From Petaurus breviceps papuanus (taxonomy: Eukaryota; Chordata; Mammalia; Diprotodontia; Petauridae): a DNA stretch of 64,000 nt. The translations under genes and the position numbers were made by a program. Shown piece by piece: positions 12,101-21,029 of the stretch. How positions within the stretch are numbered: the first letter of the stretch is position 1; every line of letters begins with the position of its first letter. A model generated the notes under the pieces. It was given only the letters and a program-made list of their open reading frames with translations. It had not been told where the DNA came from and did no database searches. Where the stretch lies: assembly GCA_028583685.1 (NCBI GenBank), contig JAMXIF010001164.1:9712259-9776258 (forward strand), given 5' to 3'.

Positions 12101-12744
12101 AACCTCAAAGCTTTTTCCACCTCTCTGTTCAACAAGCAACCTGTGGGAATAAGCTTATGGCACGGGAACTACAATCATGGGGAATGAGTAGAGTCAAGGG
12201 GGAGGGATGGTGGGCTGGGAATAGAAGGCAAGAAATTAACAGTTCAGATGGACAGGACTGTGAGGACCCCAGGAGCTCAACCAGGGGCATGACCCAGACA
12301 GGTCAGAAATGCTCTGCCCCCAAAAGCTGCTCAGCTCAAAGTGAAAGTGGTCTGCTAGAGACAGCCTGAGGCTAGGCTGAGAAAGGAAGTAGACTAGGGT
12401 GTTGAAAACTAGACCCTTGCACTGCCCAAGAAGTATGGGGGAGAGAGGAAAGTGCTAAGAAGGCTCTCGGGTAAAGGAGGAAGGGGAAGGGCACTTCAGA
12501 TGATATTTACACAAGCCCTCCAGATTTCAAGGAGGGACTTGGAGGAAGGAGGAAATGACTCCCAGAGTCCTGTTGGGAAATGCTCTTCCAGGCATGTCCT
12601 CAGGGTTTAGTGTTTGCTGGAAGTCCTCACCTCTCCTCCAGGGTCTCCAGGCAGGGGCTCCTTTCCTTTGGAGACTCCTCCCACTTCTCCAGTTGGTCCA
12701 CTGGGATCTTCAAGGGAGCTGTTTTTTCATGCATCTGTTTAGAG
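3737..12744 (-). CDS. GRAMD2A: GRAMD2A, partial gene (seven internal coding exons)
   Basis: GRAM-domain protein of ER-plasma membrane contact sites. In the known family the GRAM domain faces PI(4,5)P2-rich plasma membrane and a C-terminal membrane segment anchors it in the ER. Seven exons with GT/AG borders (12744-12631, 11795-11738, 11238-11166, 8929-8826, 7791-7693, 4822-4751, 3799-3737) join in frame to about 194 residues. Signature stretches include YHKLFKDIPPEETVLK, CSCALQRDILIQGRLYIS, NWLCFHASLFGKDIK, VQMIKKHKMARLLPNGLAIT and SRDSVYDVLRRVCTHLQ, which match my memory of mammalian GRAMD2A far better than its paralogue GRAMD2B. The start codon exon was not found above 12744. The exons coding the linker end and the membrane anchor were not found below 3737 and are presumably off the left edge. 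No stop or frameshift lies in the seven exons, so the gene looks functional. Confidence 0.95.
4146..4310. mobile_element. hAT-type non-autonomous element relic
   Basis: Contains attctgagaaggggtccatg then agcttcaccaaacacttcc and aaaaagttaaggaccctt, the pattern of an old mammalian hAT MITE that begins near cagggagtctgtgaa. Related piece at 37889-38085. Confidence 0.55.
4751..4822 (-). CDS. GRAMD2A: GRAMD2A coding exon, end of GRAM domain
   Basis: 72 nt, 24 codons. Acceptor tggatcctag, donor gtaatg. Reads YIFVSLISRDSVYDVLRRV then CTHLQ. The YxFxSxxxRDxxYxxL helix closes the GRAM domain. Phase 0 at both ends. Confidence 0.96.
5326..5636 (+). repeat. L2 3' tail split by a SINE
   Basis: gaatgtgagctccttaaggg, tttgtatccccaaacttagc and cagtgcctgacacatagtaa form the classic L2 3' tail, ending in aataatta. 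The SINE at 5367-5536 sits inside it. Confidence 0.8.
5367..5536 (+). repeat. tRNA-headed SINE (WSINE-like)
   Basis: Head ggtaggtggtacagtgaag, B-box-like gagttcaaatttg, body ctgtgtgaccttgggcaagt, tail of C- then A-rich sequence. TSD AGAATGTGAGCTCCT at 5352-5366 and 5537-5551. Confidence 0.93.
5660..5985 (-). pseudogene. Unassigned transcript-tail-like sequence in a GRAMD2A intron
   Basis: On the minus strand an open frame of at least 76 codons (5951-5721; e.g. MADLWVRMFAPLGIG and later MRLWVKNLYAPGR) ends in a stop, then a short 3' tail with AATAAA and, some 25 bases on, an A-rich run (plus-strand T-run 5637-5646). It lies between the exons at 7693 and 4751 and is not part of the GRAMD2A frame. 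An acceptor-like cttactcctcag sits just upstream. It could be a retrocopy of a processed mRNA, a terminal exon of an unknown transcript, or chance: the A-run also borders an L2 tail. I do not recognise the protein. Confidence 0.35.
5986..7340. other. Unassigned intronic sequence
   Basis: GRAMD2A intron. A G-rich purine tract lies at about 6433-6457. No recognisable exon or repeat family elsewhere; the frames at 6907-7300 lack codon-level support. Confidence 0.4.
7345..7604 (-). repeat. CORE-SINE, MAR1-like
   Basis: Minus-strand copy showing tgtctgactcttcctgaccc, ggggtt-like and cttggcaaagata, the gaggaaactgaggcaaacag core, ggtcacacagctag and the tRNA-like head at the right (tgccacctaggttcc). 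Long MAR1-type marsupial SINE. Confidence 0.85.
7693..7791 (-). CDS. GRAMD2A: GRAMD2A coding exon, GRAM domain
   Basis: 99 nt, 33 codons. Acceptor tcccttcag, donor gtcagt. Reads VVIPVLSVQMIKKHKMARLL then PNGLAITTNTSRK. It corresponds to the IPxxSVxxIxKxKxAxxxPN part of GRAM domains and keeps phase 0 at both ends. Confidence 0.97.
7792..8700. other. Unassigned intronic sequence
   Basis: GRAMD2A intron between the two central GRAM exons. I see no coding exon and no clear repeat family. Confidence 0.4.
8826..8929 (-). CDS. GRAMD2A: GRAMD2A coding exon, GRAM domain core
   Basis: 104 nt. Acceptor tatattccag, donor gtatgg. The first two bases complete valine; then 34 codons run from CSCALQRDILIQGRLYIS through NWLCFHASLFGKDIK. 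The GRLYIS.NWLCF.S..FG pattern is the hallmark of GRAM domains. Ends in phase 0. Confidence 0.97.
9076..9111. repeat. (CA)n microsatellite
   Basis: Uninterrupted CA dinucleotides, about 18 units, upstream of the exon at 8826-8929. It accounts for the cysteine/valine-rich frames seen here. Confidence 0.98.
9355..9585 (+). repeat. L2 3' tail
   Basis: ccccactagaatgtaagctc, catgagggcagggactg, tttctctgtatccctttccc, cacagtgcctggcacag and aataaatgcttattggttgg in order: L2 3' end. Confidence 0.85.
9719..9868 (+). repeat. tRNA-headed SINE (WSINE-like)
   Basis: gggtggctaggtggtatggt head, gagtttaaatccagcctcag, a somewhat shortened middle, and a tail of aaaaaaaagcaaaaaaaat. Confidence 0.85.
9870..10855. 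other. Unassigned intronic sequence
   Basis: A/T-rich, with a lysine-rich plus-strand frame starting in the SINE tail (9834-10103) that I do not treat as a gene. No recognisable exon. Confidence 0.4.
10860..11045 (+). repeat. MIR/THER-type SINE relic
   Basis: ctgagctagaatgacccttg, acatatgagaaaggtaaggc, agtgactagcc and ccaggacttgaag, with ctttccactgtgcattgcct at the end. Old therian SINE close to the exon at 11166. Confidence 0.55.
11166..11238 (-). CDS. GRAMD2A: GRAMD2A coding exon, start of GRAM domain
   Basis: 73 nt. Acceptor tttatttgcag, donor gtgagc. Encodes TPNKYNHQYHKLF then KDIPPEETVLK and one base (G) of the next valine codon. The KLFKDIPxEExVL stretch is the entry strand of the GRAM/PH-like fold. 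Confidence 0.95.
11738..11795 (-). CDS. GRAMD2A: GRAMD2A coding exon, PEGLKDEEIKK segment
   Basis: 58 nt. Acceptor tttcttgcag, donor gtgagtctgg. The first base C completes the split serine codon from the previous exon, then VHLPEGLKDEEIKKSSLEV follows and the exon ends in phase 0. The PEGLKxEEIKK core is conserved with human GRAMD2A. Confidence 0.93.
11796..12630. other. Unassigned intronic sequence
   Basis: GRAMD2A intron between the two most upstream exons found. No exon or repeat recognised. Confidence 0.4.
12631..12744 (-). CDS. GRAMD2A: GRAMD2A coding exon, N-terminal linker
   Basis: 114 nt between acceptor cttctacag and donor gtgagg. It opens with one base finishing a split codon, then reads SKQMHEKTAPLKIPVDQLEK and onward to LETLEE, and leaves two bases (AG) for the next exon. 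This is the fast-evolving region ahead of the GRAM domain; the QMHxKTA start matches the human N-terminus as I recall it. The exon before it, carrying the start codon, must end in phase 2. Confidence 0.88.
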
Positions 12745-13054
12745 CTGTAGAAGCCCCAGAAAGCCATGTAGAAATTTAAAAAAGGCACAGACACACAAAC
12801 CCAGGCCATTAGAAGAAGGAGGTAGGTCTGCACTCCTCACAGAGCCTAGAGGCTAAGGCTTAGTCTTCATCAACCCAACCAGAATGGAGGTTCTTACTCT
12901 ATAGGAAGGGTTAGGGAAGTAGCCTGGAGACAATTAATGTCCAAGCAGCTGCTGCAGAGCTTAGAAATCTTGAAAGCATGACATATTTACTTTGGAAAAG
13001 TCACTAAACTGTGCATACTATGACCATATATTTGACCATATGCCACTAGTGGGG

Positions 13055-13312
13055 CAAGCTAGGTGGCACAGTGACTAGAGCACTGGGCCTGGAGTCAGGA
13101 AAACCCTAGTTCAAATGTGATCTCAGGCCTTACTAGGAGCATGATCTGCACCTCAGACACCAGCTGTATGACCCTAAGCAAATCACTTAACTTGTGCTTA
13201 CCTTTACCCACTGGGGAAAAGAATGGCAAACTGCTCCAATATCTTTGCCAAGAAAATCCCAAATGAGGCCACCAAGTCAGACATGACTGAACAATGACAA
13301 AAAATACAAATG
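13055..13312 (+). repeat. CORE-SINE, MAR1-like
   Basis: Head caagctaggtggcacagtga, core agctgtatgaccctaagcaa, and 3' unit tatctttgccaagaaaatcc with agtcagacatgactgaacaa. Confidence 0.88.
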
Positions 13313-13325
13313 CCACGACTAAGCC

Positions 13326-13840
13326 TATAGCCCAAAGAGAGCAAAGAAAGAGGAAAAGGGCCTACACACATAAAGAGATTTATAGCAGATTTTTTTGTAG
13401 TAGACCCACATTGGAAACTAAGAGGGTACCCATCTATTGAGAAATGGCTAAACAAATTATGGTATGTGAATACAATGGAATTTGTATTCTAAGAAATGGC
13501 AAAACGAATAGTTTTAGAGGAAAGAGGAAACTGGGGAAACTTCTGAACTGATGCAGAGTGAATGACATTCCAGGGAAAAACAGCTTTGAAAGACTTTAGA
13601 ACTCTGATCAATCAATCAATAAATCACAAGTCCAGAGGACACAGGATGAAATATGCCACCCACCTTATGCCAGAGAGATGATGGACTTAAAATGCAGAAT
13701 GAGAAGTATACTTTTAATATGACCAACATGGGAATTTGCTTTGCTGGAATATGTGTATATGCATATATGTATGCATATACACACACATATATTTGTATGT
13801 ATGTTATGAGGGTTTCATTTTCTCATTTTTTAAATAGAAC
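13326..13840 (+). repeat. L1 3' fragment
   Basis: Shares gaaagaggaaaagg, the ggtacccatctattgagaaat segment and tggctaaacaaattatggta with the L1 tails at 29160 and 50200; continues into 3' UTR with a CA/TATG-rich patch (about 13745-13800). Diverged. Confidence 0.75.
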
Positions 13841-14383
13841 ATCAAGAATGTCTGACCTACTGTTTAATGTTACATGTTCAAGCTATTCAAAACACACACA
13901 CACACGGTCCTACCTGCTGGCTCATGCTGATAGATAGTAAAAAATATAAAAATAAAAATCCTAACCAAAATATGATACATCTATAAGAAATAGTAATCAG
14001 CTTATGTGATAAAATCGCACCCAAGCATGCCAAATAATGGCTGTTTGACAACCCTTTCCAGAGACTAACATGGACTGCCCTTAGACAGTTTAATGGGTCC
14101 TTTATTGGGAGAAGGAAATCTTTCAGATACACCTCCACAAGGAAAAGGAATACACAATACTGACCAGGTTCAGAAAAAAAAGAGGAAGAATTCAGAGTTT
14201 GTCTTTTCTTCAGCTTGGCCCTGTGGCATAGGTGGGTGTAAGAGAACAATCCTCTCTGCTTCCAAAGGAAATTGGTATTTTTATGATTTGTAATTTCAGT
14301 GTTGTAAACCAGTTAAAACAGGATTCTGGGTGAAAAAATCATTCTTCTGGGAGACATACCTAAGGGGTAAGTCATCAAAGACT

Positions 14384-14641
14384 CAGAGGAACTAGGTGGC
14401 CCAGTGAATAGAGCACTGGTCCTGTAGTCAAGAAGACTTGAATTCAGATCTGGCCTTAGACACTTATAAGCTGGTGACTCTAGGCAAGTCACTCTGTCTC
14501 AGTTTTCTTAATTGTAAAATGGGAATAATAATGACACTTAAACTCCCAGAATTGTTGTGAGAATCAGATGAGATAATATTTGTAAAGCACTTAGCATAGT
14601 GCCTGGCACATAGTAGGTGCTTAATAAATGCCTGTTTCCTT
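14384..14641 (+). repeat. CORE-SINE/MIR-type SINE
   Basis: aactaggtggcccagtgaat head, ctaggcaagtcactctgtct core, then MIR-like tail aatgggaataataatgac, gtaaagcacttagcatagtg and tagtaggtgcttaataaatg, running directly into the TTCC repeat. Confidence 0.85.
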
Positions 14642-14822
14642 CCTCCTTCTTTTCTTCCTTCCTTCCTTCCTTCCTTCCTTCCTTCCTTCCTTCCTTCCTT
14701 CCTTCCTTCCTTCCTTCCTTCCTTCCTTTCTTCCTTCCTTTCTTCCTTCCTTTCTTCCTTCCTTCCTTTCTTCTTTCCTTCCTTCCTTCCTTCCTTCCTT
14801 CCTTCCTTCTTTCCTTCCTTCC
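14642..14822. repeat. (TTCC)n microsatellite
   Basis: About 180 bases of TTCC with scattered TTTC variants, grown at the 3' end of the SINE at 14384-14641. The Phe/Leu/Pro/Ser-rich and Lys/Glu/Gly-rich frames here are simple-repeat artefacts. Confidence 0.98.
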
Positions 14823-15150
14823 TGAAAGGACCTGGGGTAAATCAATAGAGTTCGTAACCTGAGTTGCCATTGGGCTCACAGTGTGGTGATTACTTTCTTG
14901 ACACTATGAGGTATAACTAGGGAGGGTGAAGGTATGGGGAAAACAGAAACTTCCTGTTCCACAGGAATCTTGAACTTTGAGACAAAAAGAAACACAAGAG
15001 TCTGCTGCTGGATGTGCAATGTGTAATGCACACAGGTTCTAGGAAAGATGGTGGCCACCATGAAGGCCATTGGGAAAACCAAAGTCAAGCACTAGCCTAA
15101 AATAAAAAGTGGAAGAGACAAACCTCCACTGAAAAGCAGAGCACACCCAG

Positions 15151-15222
15151 ATATAGTTGAGATGGAGAATAGGAATTGTGGTTAAGATATAGTTGAGATG
15201 GAGAATAGGAATTGTGGTTAAG
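15151..15222. repeat. Perfect 2 x 36-bp tandem duplication
   Basis: The unit 15151-15186 (starts atatagttgagatgg, ends tgtggttaag) is repeated exactly at 15187-15222. Confidence 0.98.
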
Positions 15223-15531
15223 TAATTAAGTCAAATGGTATTGGCAAAATCTGTCTAGACTTTAGTTACTTAGATTAAGAAACCTATACCCTGGAAACTC
15301 TCTGCTTTCTTAATATCCTTTTGTTTTCCCATGAGATTCCTTTAAGATTTTTCTTTTTGGAAGTTTCCCTTTGTACCCATAGAACCAAGAGACCAAAGAA
15401 TCTGCCCCTACCTGCTCTAGGCCAAGCTATCTAGGGAGGAGCACATGGTATCCAAAGTGAGTTCTGGTGGTGGTGTCAGTTGTCCTATGACTACTATTTC
15501 TTTTTACTACAATGGAAGTTTACTAACGTCT

Positions 15532-15700
15532 CCTACAGTACATTAGAAAGAGCACCTAGTTTGGAGTCAAAAGATCTGGGTTCAAAACCAAGCTCTGTGT
15601 GATCTTGGGCACAACTTCTCCAAGTTTCAGATAGACTGTACTAGATAGCTTCTAAAGTCCCTTCTAGCTCTATGTATGATCCTACAGTCCCTGAGTTTTC
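15532..15700 (+). repeat. MIR-type SINE relic
   Basis: agaaagagcacctagtttgg, gatctgggttcaaaaccaag and gtgatcttgggcacaacttc show an old MIR-like head and core. Confidence 0.6.
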
Positions 15701-17520
15701 CCTATTAGAGACTGATTTAAGTGTATTGAATCTAAGGATTTAGAATCCAGTCCCAATAATTAGTTAGGCAACTAGGTGGTGCAGTGTATAGAGTGCTAGG
15801 CTTGGAGTCAGGAAGACTTCATCTTCCATAGTTCAAATCCAGCCCTAGATATTTACTACCTATGTGGCTCTGGGCAAGTCACTTAACCCTGATTGCCTCA
15901 GTTTCCTCATCTGTAAAATGAGCAAAAGAAGAAAATGTCAAACTATTCCAGTATCTTTTTTTTTGTAAATAGCATTTTCCCCAATTACATGTAAAGATAG
16001 TTTTCAATGTTCATTTTTTAAATAAGATTTTGAGTTTCAATTTTTTTCTTCCTTTCTCCTTCCCATCCACCTCCTCAAGACAGTAAGCAATGTGATATAG
16101 GTAATATATGTGCAATCATGTAAACATATTTCCACATTAGTCACATTGTGAAAGAAGAAACAGAACAAAAGGGAAAAGTCACCAAAAAGTGAAAATAGTA
16201 TATACTTCGATCTGCATTCGACCTCCATAGTTCTTTCTCTGCGTGTAGATAGAATTTTCCATCATGAGTCTTTTGGAATTGTCTTAGATCATTGTATTGC
16301 TGAGAAGAGCTAAGTCTATCATAGTTGATCATAGCACAATGTTGCTATTACCATATACAATGTTCTCCTGGTTCTGCTCACTTCACTCAGCATCAGTTCA
16401 TGTATGTTTTTCCAGGTTTTTCTGAAATTCACCTGCTCACCATTTCTTATACCACAATAGTATTCCATTACATTCATATGCCACAACTTGTTCCTCTTTT
16501 CCCCAATTCATGGGCATTCCCTCAATTTCCAATTCTTTGCCACCACAAAAAGAACTGCTATAAATATTTTTGTACATATAAGGCCTTTTCCCTTTTTTAG
16601 GATTTCTTTGGGATACAGACCTAGTAGAGGTATTGCTGGATCAAAGTTTGATTGCCCTTTGAGCATAGTTCCAAATTGCTCTCCAGAATGGATGAATCAG
16701 TTCACAACTCCACCAATAATGCATTAATATCCCAATTTTCCCACATCTTCTCCAACACCTATCATTTTCCTTTTCTGTTATATTAGCTAATCAGATAGGT
16801 GTGAGCTGGTATCTCAGAGTTGTTTTAATTTGCATTTCTCTAATCAATAATGATCTAGAGCATTTTATATGACTATAATTACCTTTAATTTCTTCATCTG
16901 AAAACTGCCTGTTCACATCCTTTGACAACTTAACAATTGTGGATGACTTGTATTTTTATGAATTTGACTCAGTTCTCTATATATTTAAGAAAGAGACCTT
17001 TATCAGCACTACTTGCTGTAAAAATTGTTTCTCATCTTTCTGCTTTCTTTCTAATCTTGGCTGCATTGGTTTTGTTTGTGCAAAACCTTTTTAATTTAAT
17101 GCAATCAAAATTATCCATTTTGGATTTCATAATGTTCTCTATCTCTTGTTTGTCATAAATATTTCCATTCTCCATAGATCTGACAGATAAACTATTCCTT
17201 GCTCTCCTAATTTGCTTATGGTATCACTTTTTATGTCTAAATCATGTACCTATTTTAACCTTATCTTGGTATATGGTGTGAGATGTTGGTCTATGTTTAG
17301 TTTTTGCAATATTATTTTCCAGTTTTTCCAGCAGTTTTTTTTTTTTTATCAAATAGTAAGTTCTTATCCCACAAGTCTTTGGGTTTATTAAACAGTAAAT
17401 TACTATAGTCATTTATTACTTTGTCTTGTTTACCTAACCTATTCCACTGATCCATCCATCCATCCATCTCCTACTCCTCTTCCTCCTCCTCTTCCTCATC
17501 CTCCTCCTCCTCCTTCTTCT

Positions 17521-17658
17521 TGGAAGGCAAGGTAATTGGGATTAAGTGATTTGCCTGAGGTCACACAGCTAGTGTCAAATGTCTGAGGCCGGATTTGAGC
17601 TCAGGTCCTCCTGACTACAGGGCCAATGCTCTATTCACTGCATCATGTAGTTGCTGCC
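17521..17658 (-). repeat. SINE inside the L1
   Basis: Minus-strand SINE: attgggattaagtgatttgc, ggtcacacagctagt, tgagctcaggtcctcctgac, and head ttcactgcatcatgtagttg. A TCC/TCA-rich stretch (17455-17520) lies at its tail. Confidence 0.85.
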
Positions 17659-19602
17659 ATCACTCTCTTCTTAGCTAATACCAAATAGTTTTGATGATTG
17701 CTGCTTTACAGTGTAGTTTTAGATTTGATTTGAATAGGACACTTTCCTTTGCATCCCCCCCCCCCCATTACTTCCTTAATATTCTTGGGCTTTTGTTCTT
17801 CCAGATGAATTTTGTTATTATTTTTTCTAACTCTATAAAACAATATTTTGATAGTTTGGTATGCCACTGAATGAGTAAATTAATTTAGGTAGAATTGTCA
17901 TTTTATTATATTAGCTCAGCCTACCCATGAGCAATTGACATTTTCCCAATTGTTTATTCTGACTTTATTTGTGTGAAAAAATGTTTTATAACTGTAATCA
18001 TGTAGTTTTGGGGTTTGTCTTGGCAGGTAGATTCCCAAATATTTTATATTGTCTACAATTATTTTAAATGGAATTTCTCTTTCTATCTCTTCTTTCTGAG
18101 CTTTGTTGGCAATACATAGAAATGCTGATGATTTATGTGGGTTTATTTTATATCCTGCAACTTTGCTAAATTTATTATTTTAAGTAATTTTTTTAGTTAA
18201 TTCTCTAGGATTCTCATAACATCTGCAAAGAGTGATAGTTTTGTTTTCCTCACTACCTAGTTTAATTCCTTCGATTTCTTTTTCTTCTCTTATTGCTAAA
18301 GTTAACTTTTCTAGTAAAATACTGAATAATAGTGGTGATAATTGGCATCCTTGTTTCACCCTGATCTTATTGGGAAGGCTTCTAGCTTATTCCCATGACA
18401 ACTGATGGTTTTAGATAGATACTACTTGTCATTTTAAGAAAAGCTCCATTTATTCTTATACTCTAATGTTTTTGATAGGAATGGGTGCTGTATTTTGTCA
18501 AAAGTTCCTTCTGCATCTATTGAGATAATCATATGATTTCTGTTGGTTTTGTTATTAATATGGTCAATTATGCTAATAGTTTTCCTAATACTGAACCAGC
18601 CCTGCATTCCTGGTATAAATTCCACCTGGATATAACATATTATCCTCATGATAAATTGCTGTAATCTCTTTGCTAATATTTTATTTAAATTTTTTGCATC
18701 AATATTCTTTAGGGAAATTTGTCTATAATTTTCTTTGTTTTGACTCTTCCTGGTTTAGTTATCAGCACCATATTTGTGTTATAAAAGGACTTTGGTAGAA
18801 CTCCTTCTTCACCTATTTTTCCAAATAGTTTATATAGTACTGGAATTATTGTTTTTTAAATGCCCCCCTTCCTTTTTTTCCCCCTTTCCCCTCCTACTCC
18901 TCTATGGGGTAAGATAGATTTCTCTACCCAAATGAGTGTGTATGTTATTCCCTCTTTGAGCCAAATCTCATGAGAGTAAGATTCAAACAATGCTTACCCC
19001 TTCCCTTCCTTCCTCTGTTCTAATAGGTCTTTCATGCCTTTTCATGTGATATAATTTGCCCCATTATGCCTCTCCCTTTCCTCTTTTCCCAGCACAATCC
19101 CCTCCTTTTTTTTTGGTCTCTTAATTAATTTTTCTTATCATCACATAAAAGTCTACTTATATTCACACCCTATGTCTAAGTATACTTCCTCTAACTATCC
19201 TAATGGAGATACAGTTCTTAAGAGTTACAAGTATCATCTTCCCACATAAGGACATAATATTAACCTTATTGAATACTATGTTGTTTTTTTATTTCCTGTT
19301 TCTTTTCTTTTTGCTTCTCAAGAGTCTTGTATTTGAAGATCAAATTTTCTGTTCAGTTCTGGTCTTTTATCAGCAAAGTTTGAAATCTCCTATTTCATTG
19401 AATGTCCATTTTTTCCTCTGAAAGAGTATGCTCAATTTTGCTGGGTTGTTGATTCTTAGTTGTAAAACAAGCTCTTTTGCCTTCTGGAATATCATATTCC
19501 AAGCCCTCTGATTCTTATGTTGAGATATCTTTCAGGAGATGATCGGTAGATTCTTTCAGTGACCATTGTACCCTTTGGTTCTAAGATATCAGGGCAATTT
19601 TC

Positions 19603-19671
19603 TTTTTTCTTTTTCTTTTTTTGCTTTTTGGAGAACAATTGGGGTTAGGTAACTTGCCCACGGTCACACGG

Positions 19672-19731
<60 letters not shown>

Positions 19732-19777
19732 GTGTCTGAGGCCGGATCCGAACTCAGGTCCTCCCGACTCCAGAGAG
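19603..19777 (-). repeat. SINE with internal (GT)n expansion, inside the L1
   Basis: 5'-truncated minus-strand SINE with TSD AGGGCAATTTTC (19591-19602 and 19778-19789). A (GT)n run of about 55 bases (19675-19729) sits where the SINE core normally reads gctagtaagtg. Confidence 0.9.
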
Positions 19778-21029
19778 AGGGCAATTTTCCTTGATAATTT
19801 CTTGAAAAATTCTGTCCATGCTCTTTTTTTTGATCATTGTTTTCAGGTAGTCCAATAATTCTACAGTTATCTCTTGTTTTCATAATGAGGTATTTTTACA
19901 TTTTCTTCTATTTTTTCATTCTTTTGATTTTGTTTGACTGATTTTTGATGTCTCATAGTCATTAGCTTATACCTGCCCAATTCTAATTTTTAAGGAATTA
20001 TTTTCTTCAATTAGCTTTTATACCTCCTTTTCCATTTGGCCAAGTTTGCTTTTAAAGGAGTTGTTTTTAAGCATATTTTTTCCAGTTGGCCAATTCTTTT
20101 TTTTTAAGGAGTATGCTTCTTTTTCCAAGCTGTTAACTCTTTTTTCATAATTCTCTTACATAACTCTCACTTGTTTTCTCATTTTTTCTTCTACCTCTCT
20201 TACTTGATTTTTTAAATCCTTTTTGACCTCTTCCAAGAGGACTTTTTGGGCTTAAGAACAATTCACATTCCCCTTTGAGGCCTAGCATGCAGGTGTTTTG
20301 ACATTGTTGTCCTCTTCTGAGTTTTTGTCTTGATCTTCCCCGTCATCCATATCACCTTTCTATGGTTAACACTCTTATTTTTTGTTCACTTTTAAAAGTT
20401 GAGCTCTATTCCTGGGATACAAGGGGCATTGTCCTAAGCTTCTTGCACTGGGGGGCCAGGAGTCTGGTCACTGGCTTTTTCCAGTGGGGCCTCAGGGGTT
20501 GATGATCACTGCAGTAGGGGGTCCAGCCTAGTTGAGCCTGTTGTGCCCTGGGTTCCAGAGCTGGTAGTTTGCCTGCTGTGCTGGGGTGGAGGCCTCACAG
20601 TTGGTCTCCTATGCCACTGCCCTGCTAAGCCAGAAACATGGGGCCTTGGTTGCTGATCTGTGTTGTGGCTAACACCCTCCTGCCCACTTGCCCAGACACT
20701 ACCTGTGCTAGATTGTACTCCCCTTTTACCCAAAAGAGATAGACCTTTCCTGAAGTCCTTCTAAGTTATCTTGGGTTGGAAAATTATTTCACTCCATCTT
20801 TTTGTGGATTCGGTTGCTCCAGAATTTTTTTAGTGGCTTGATTTAACGTTGTTTCCAAGGGAAACTGGGGAGAACTCAGGCAACTTCCTGACTTTTCTTT
20901 GCCATCTTGACTCCCTACTCCAGTATCTTTGCCAAGAAACCCCAAATAGGGTTACAAAGAGTTGGATATGACTTAAAATGACTGAACAACAGCAACAACA
21001 GCCCAGTAATCTAAGTCTTTGTTAGGAAA

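Larger units (their letters stand above)
15959..20918 (-). mobile_element. L1/HAL1 composite LINE, 4.96 kb
   Basis: Minus-strand LINE flanked by TSD TCCAGTATCTTT (15947-15958 and 20919-20930). The 5' end at 20918 opens with agtagggagtcaagatggca, a typical L1 start. Then come 5' UTR, ORF1 (RIIGLPENNDQKK, near 19860) and a pyrimidine-rich block (18862-19200) like the post-ORF1 region of the HAL1 at 59886. It joins near 18860 to ORF2 reverse-transcriptase sequence ([13 protein letters not shown] and [15 protein letters not shown], 18649-18434), and continues to the ORF2 end and 3' UTR. The endonuclease part of ORF2 is not evident. Many stops and frameshifts; two SINEs inserted later (17521-17658, 19603-19777). 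Confidence 0.88.
15766..20998 (+). repeat. CORE-SINE split by the L1 insertion
   Basis: The 5' part (15766-15958) has head aactaggtggtgcagtgtat and core ggcaagtcacttaaccctga. The 3' part (20919-20998) resumes with tatctttgccaagaaacccc, agttggatatgact and actgaacaacagcaacaaca. Together they make one MAR1-like SINE; only the L1-flanking TSD is duplicated. Confidence 0.9.

Noticed and set aside
14538-14879. Glu/Gly/Lys-rich and Phe/Leu/Pro/Ser-rich frames
   Set aside because: Simple translation of the (TTCC)n repeat.
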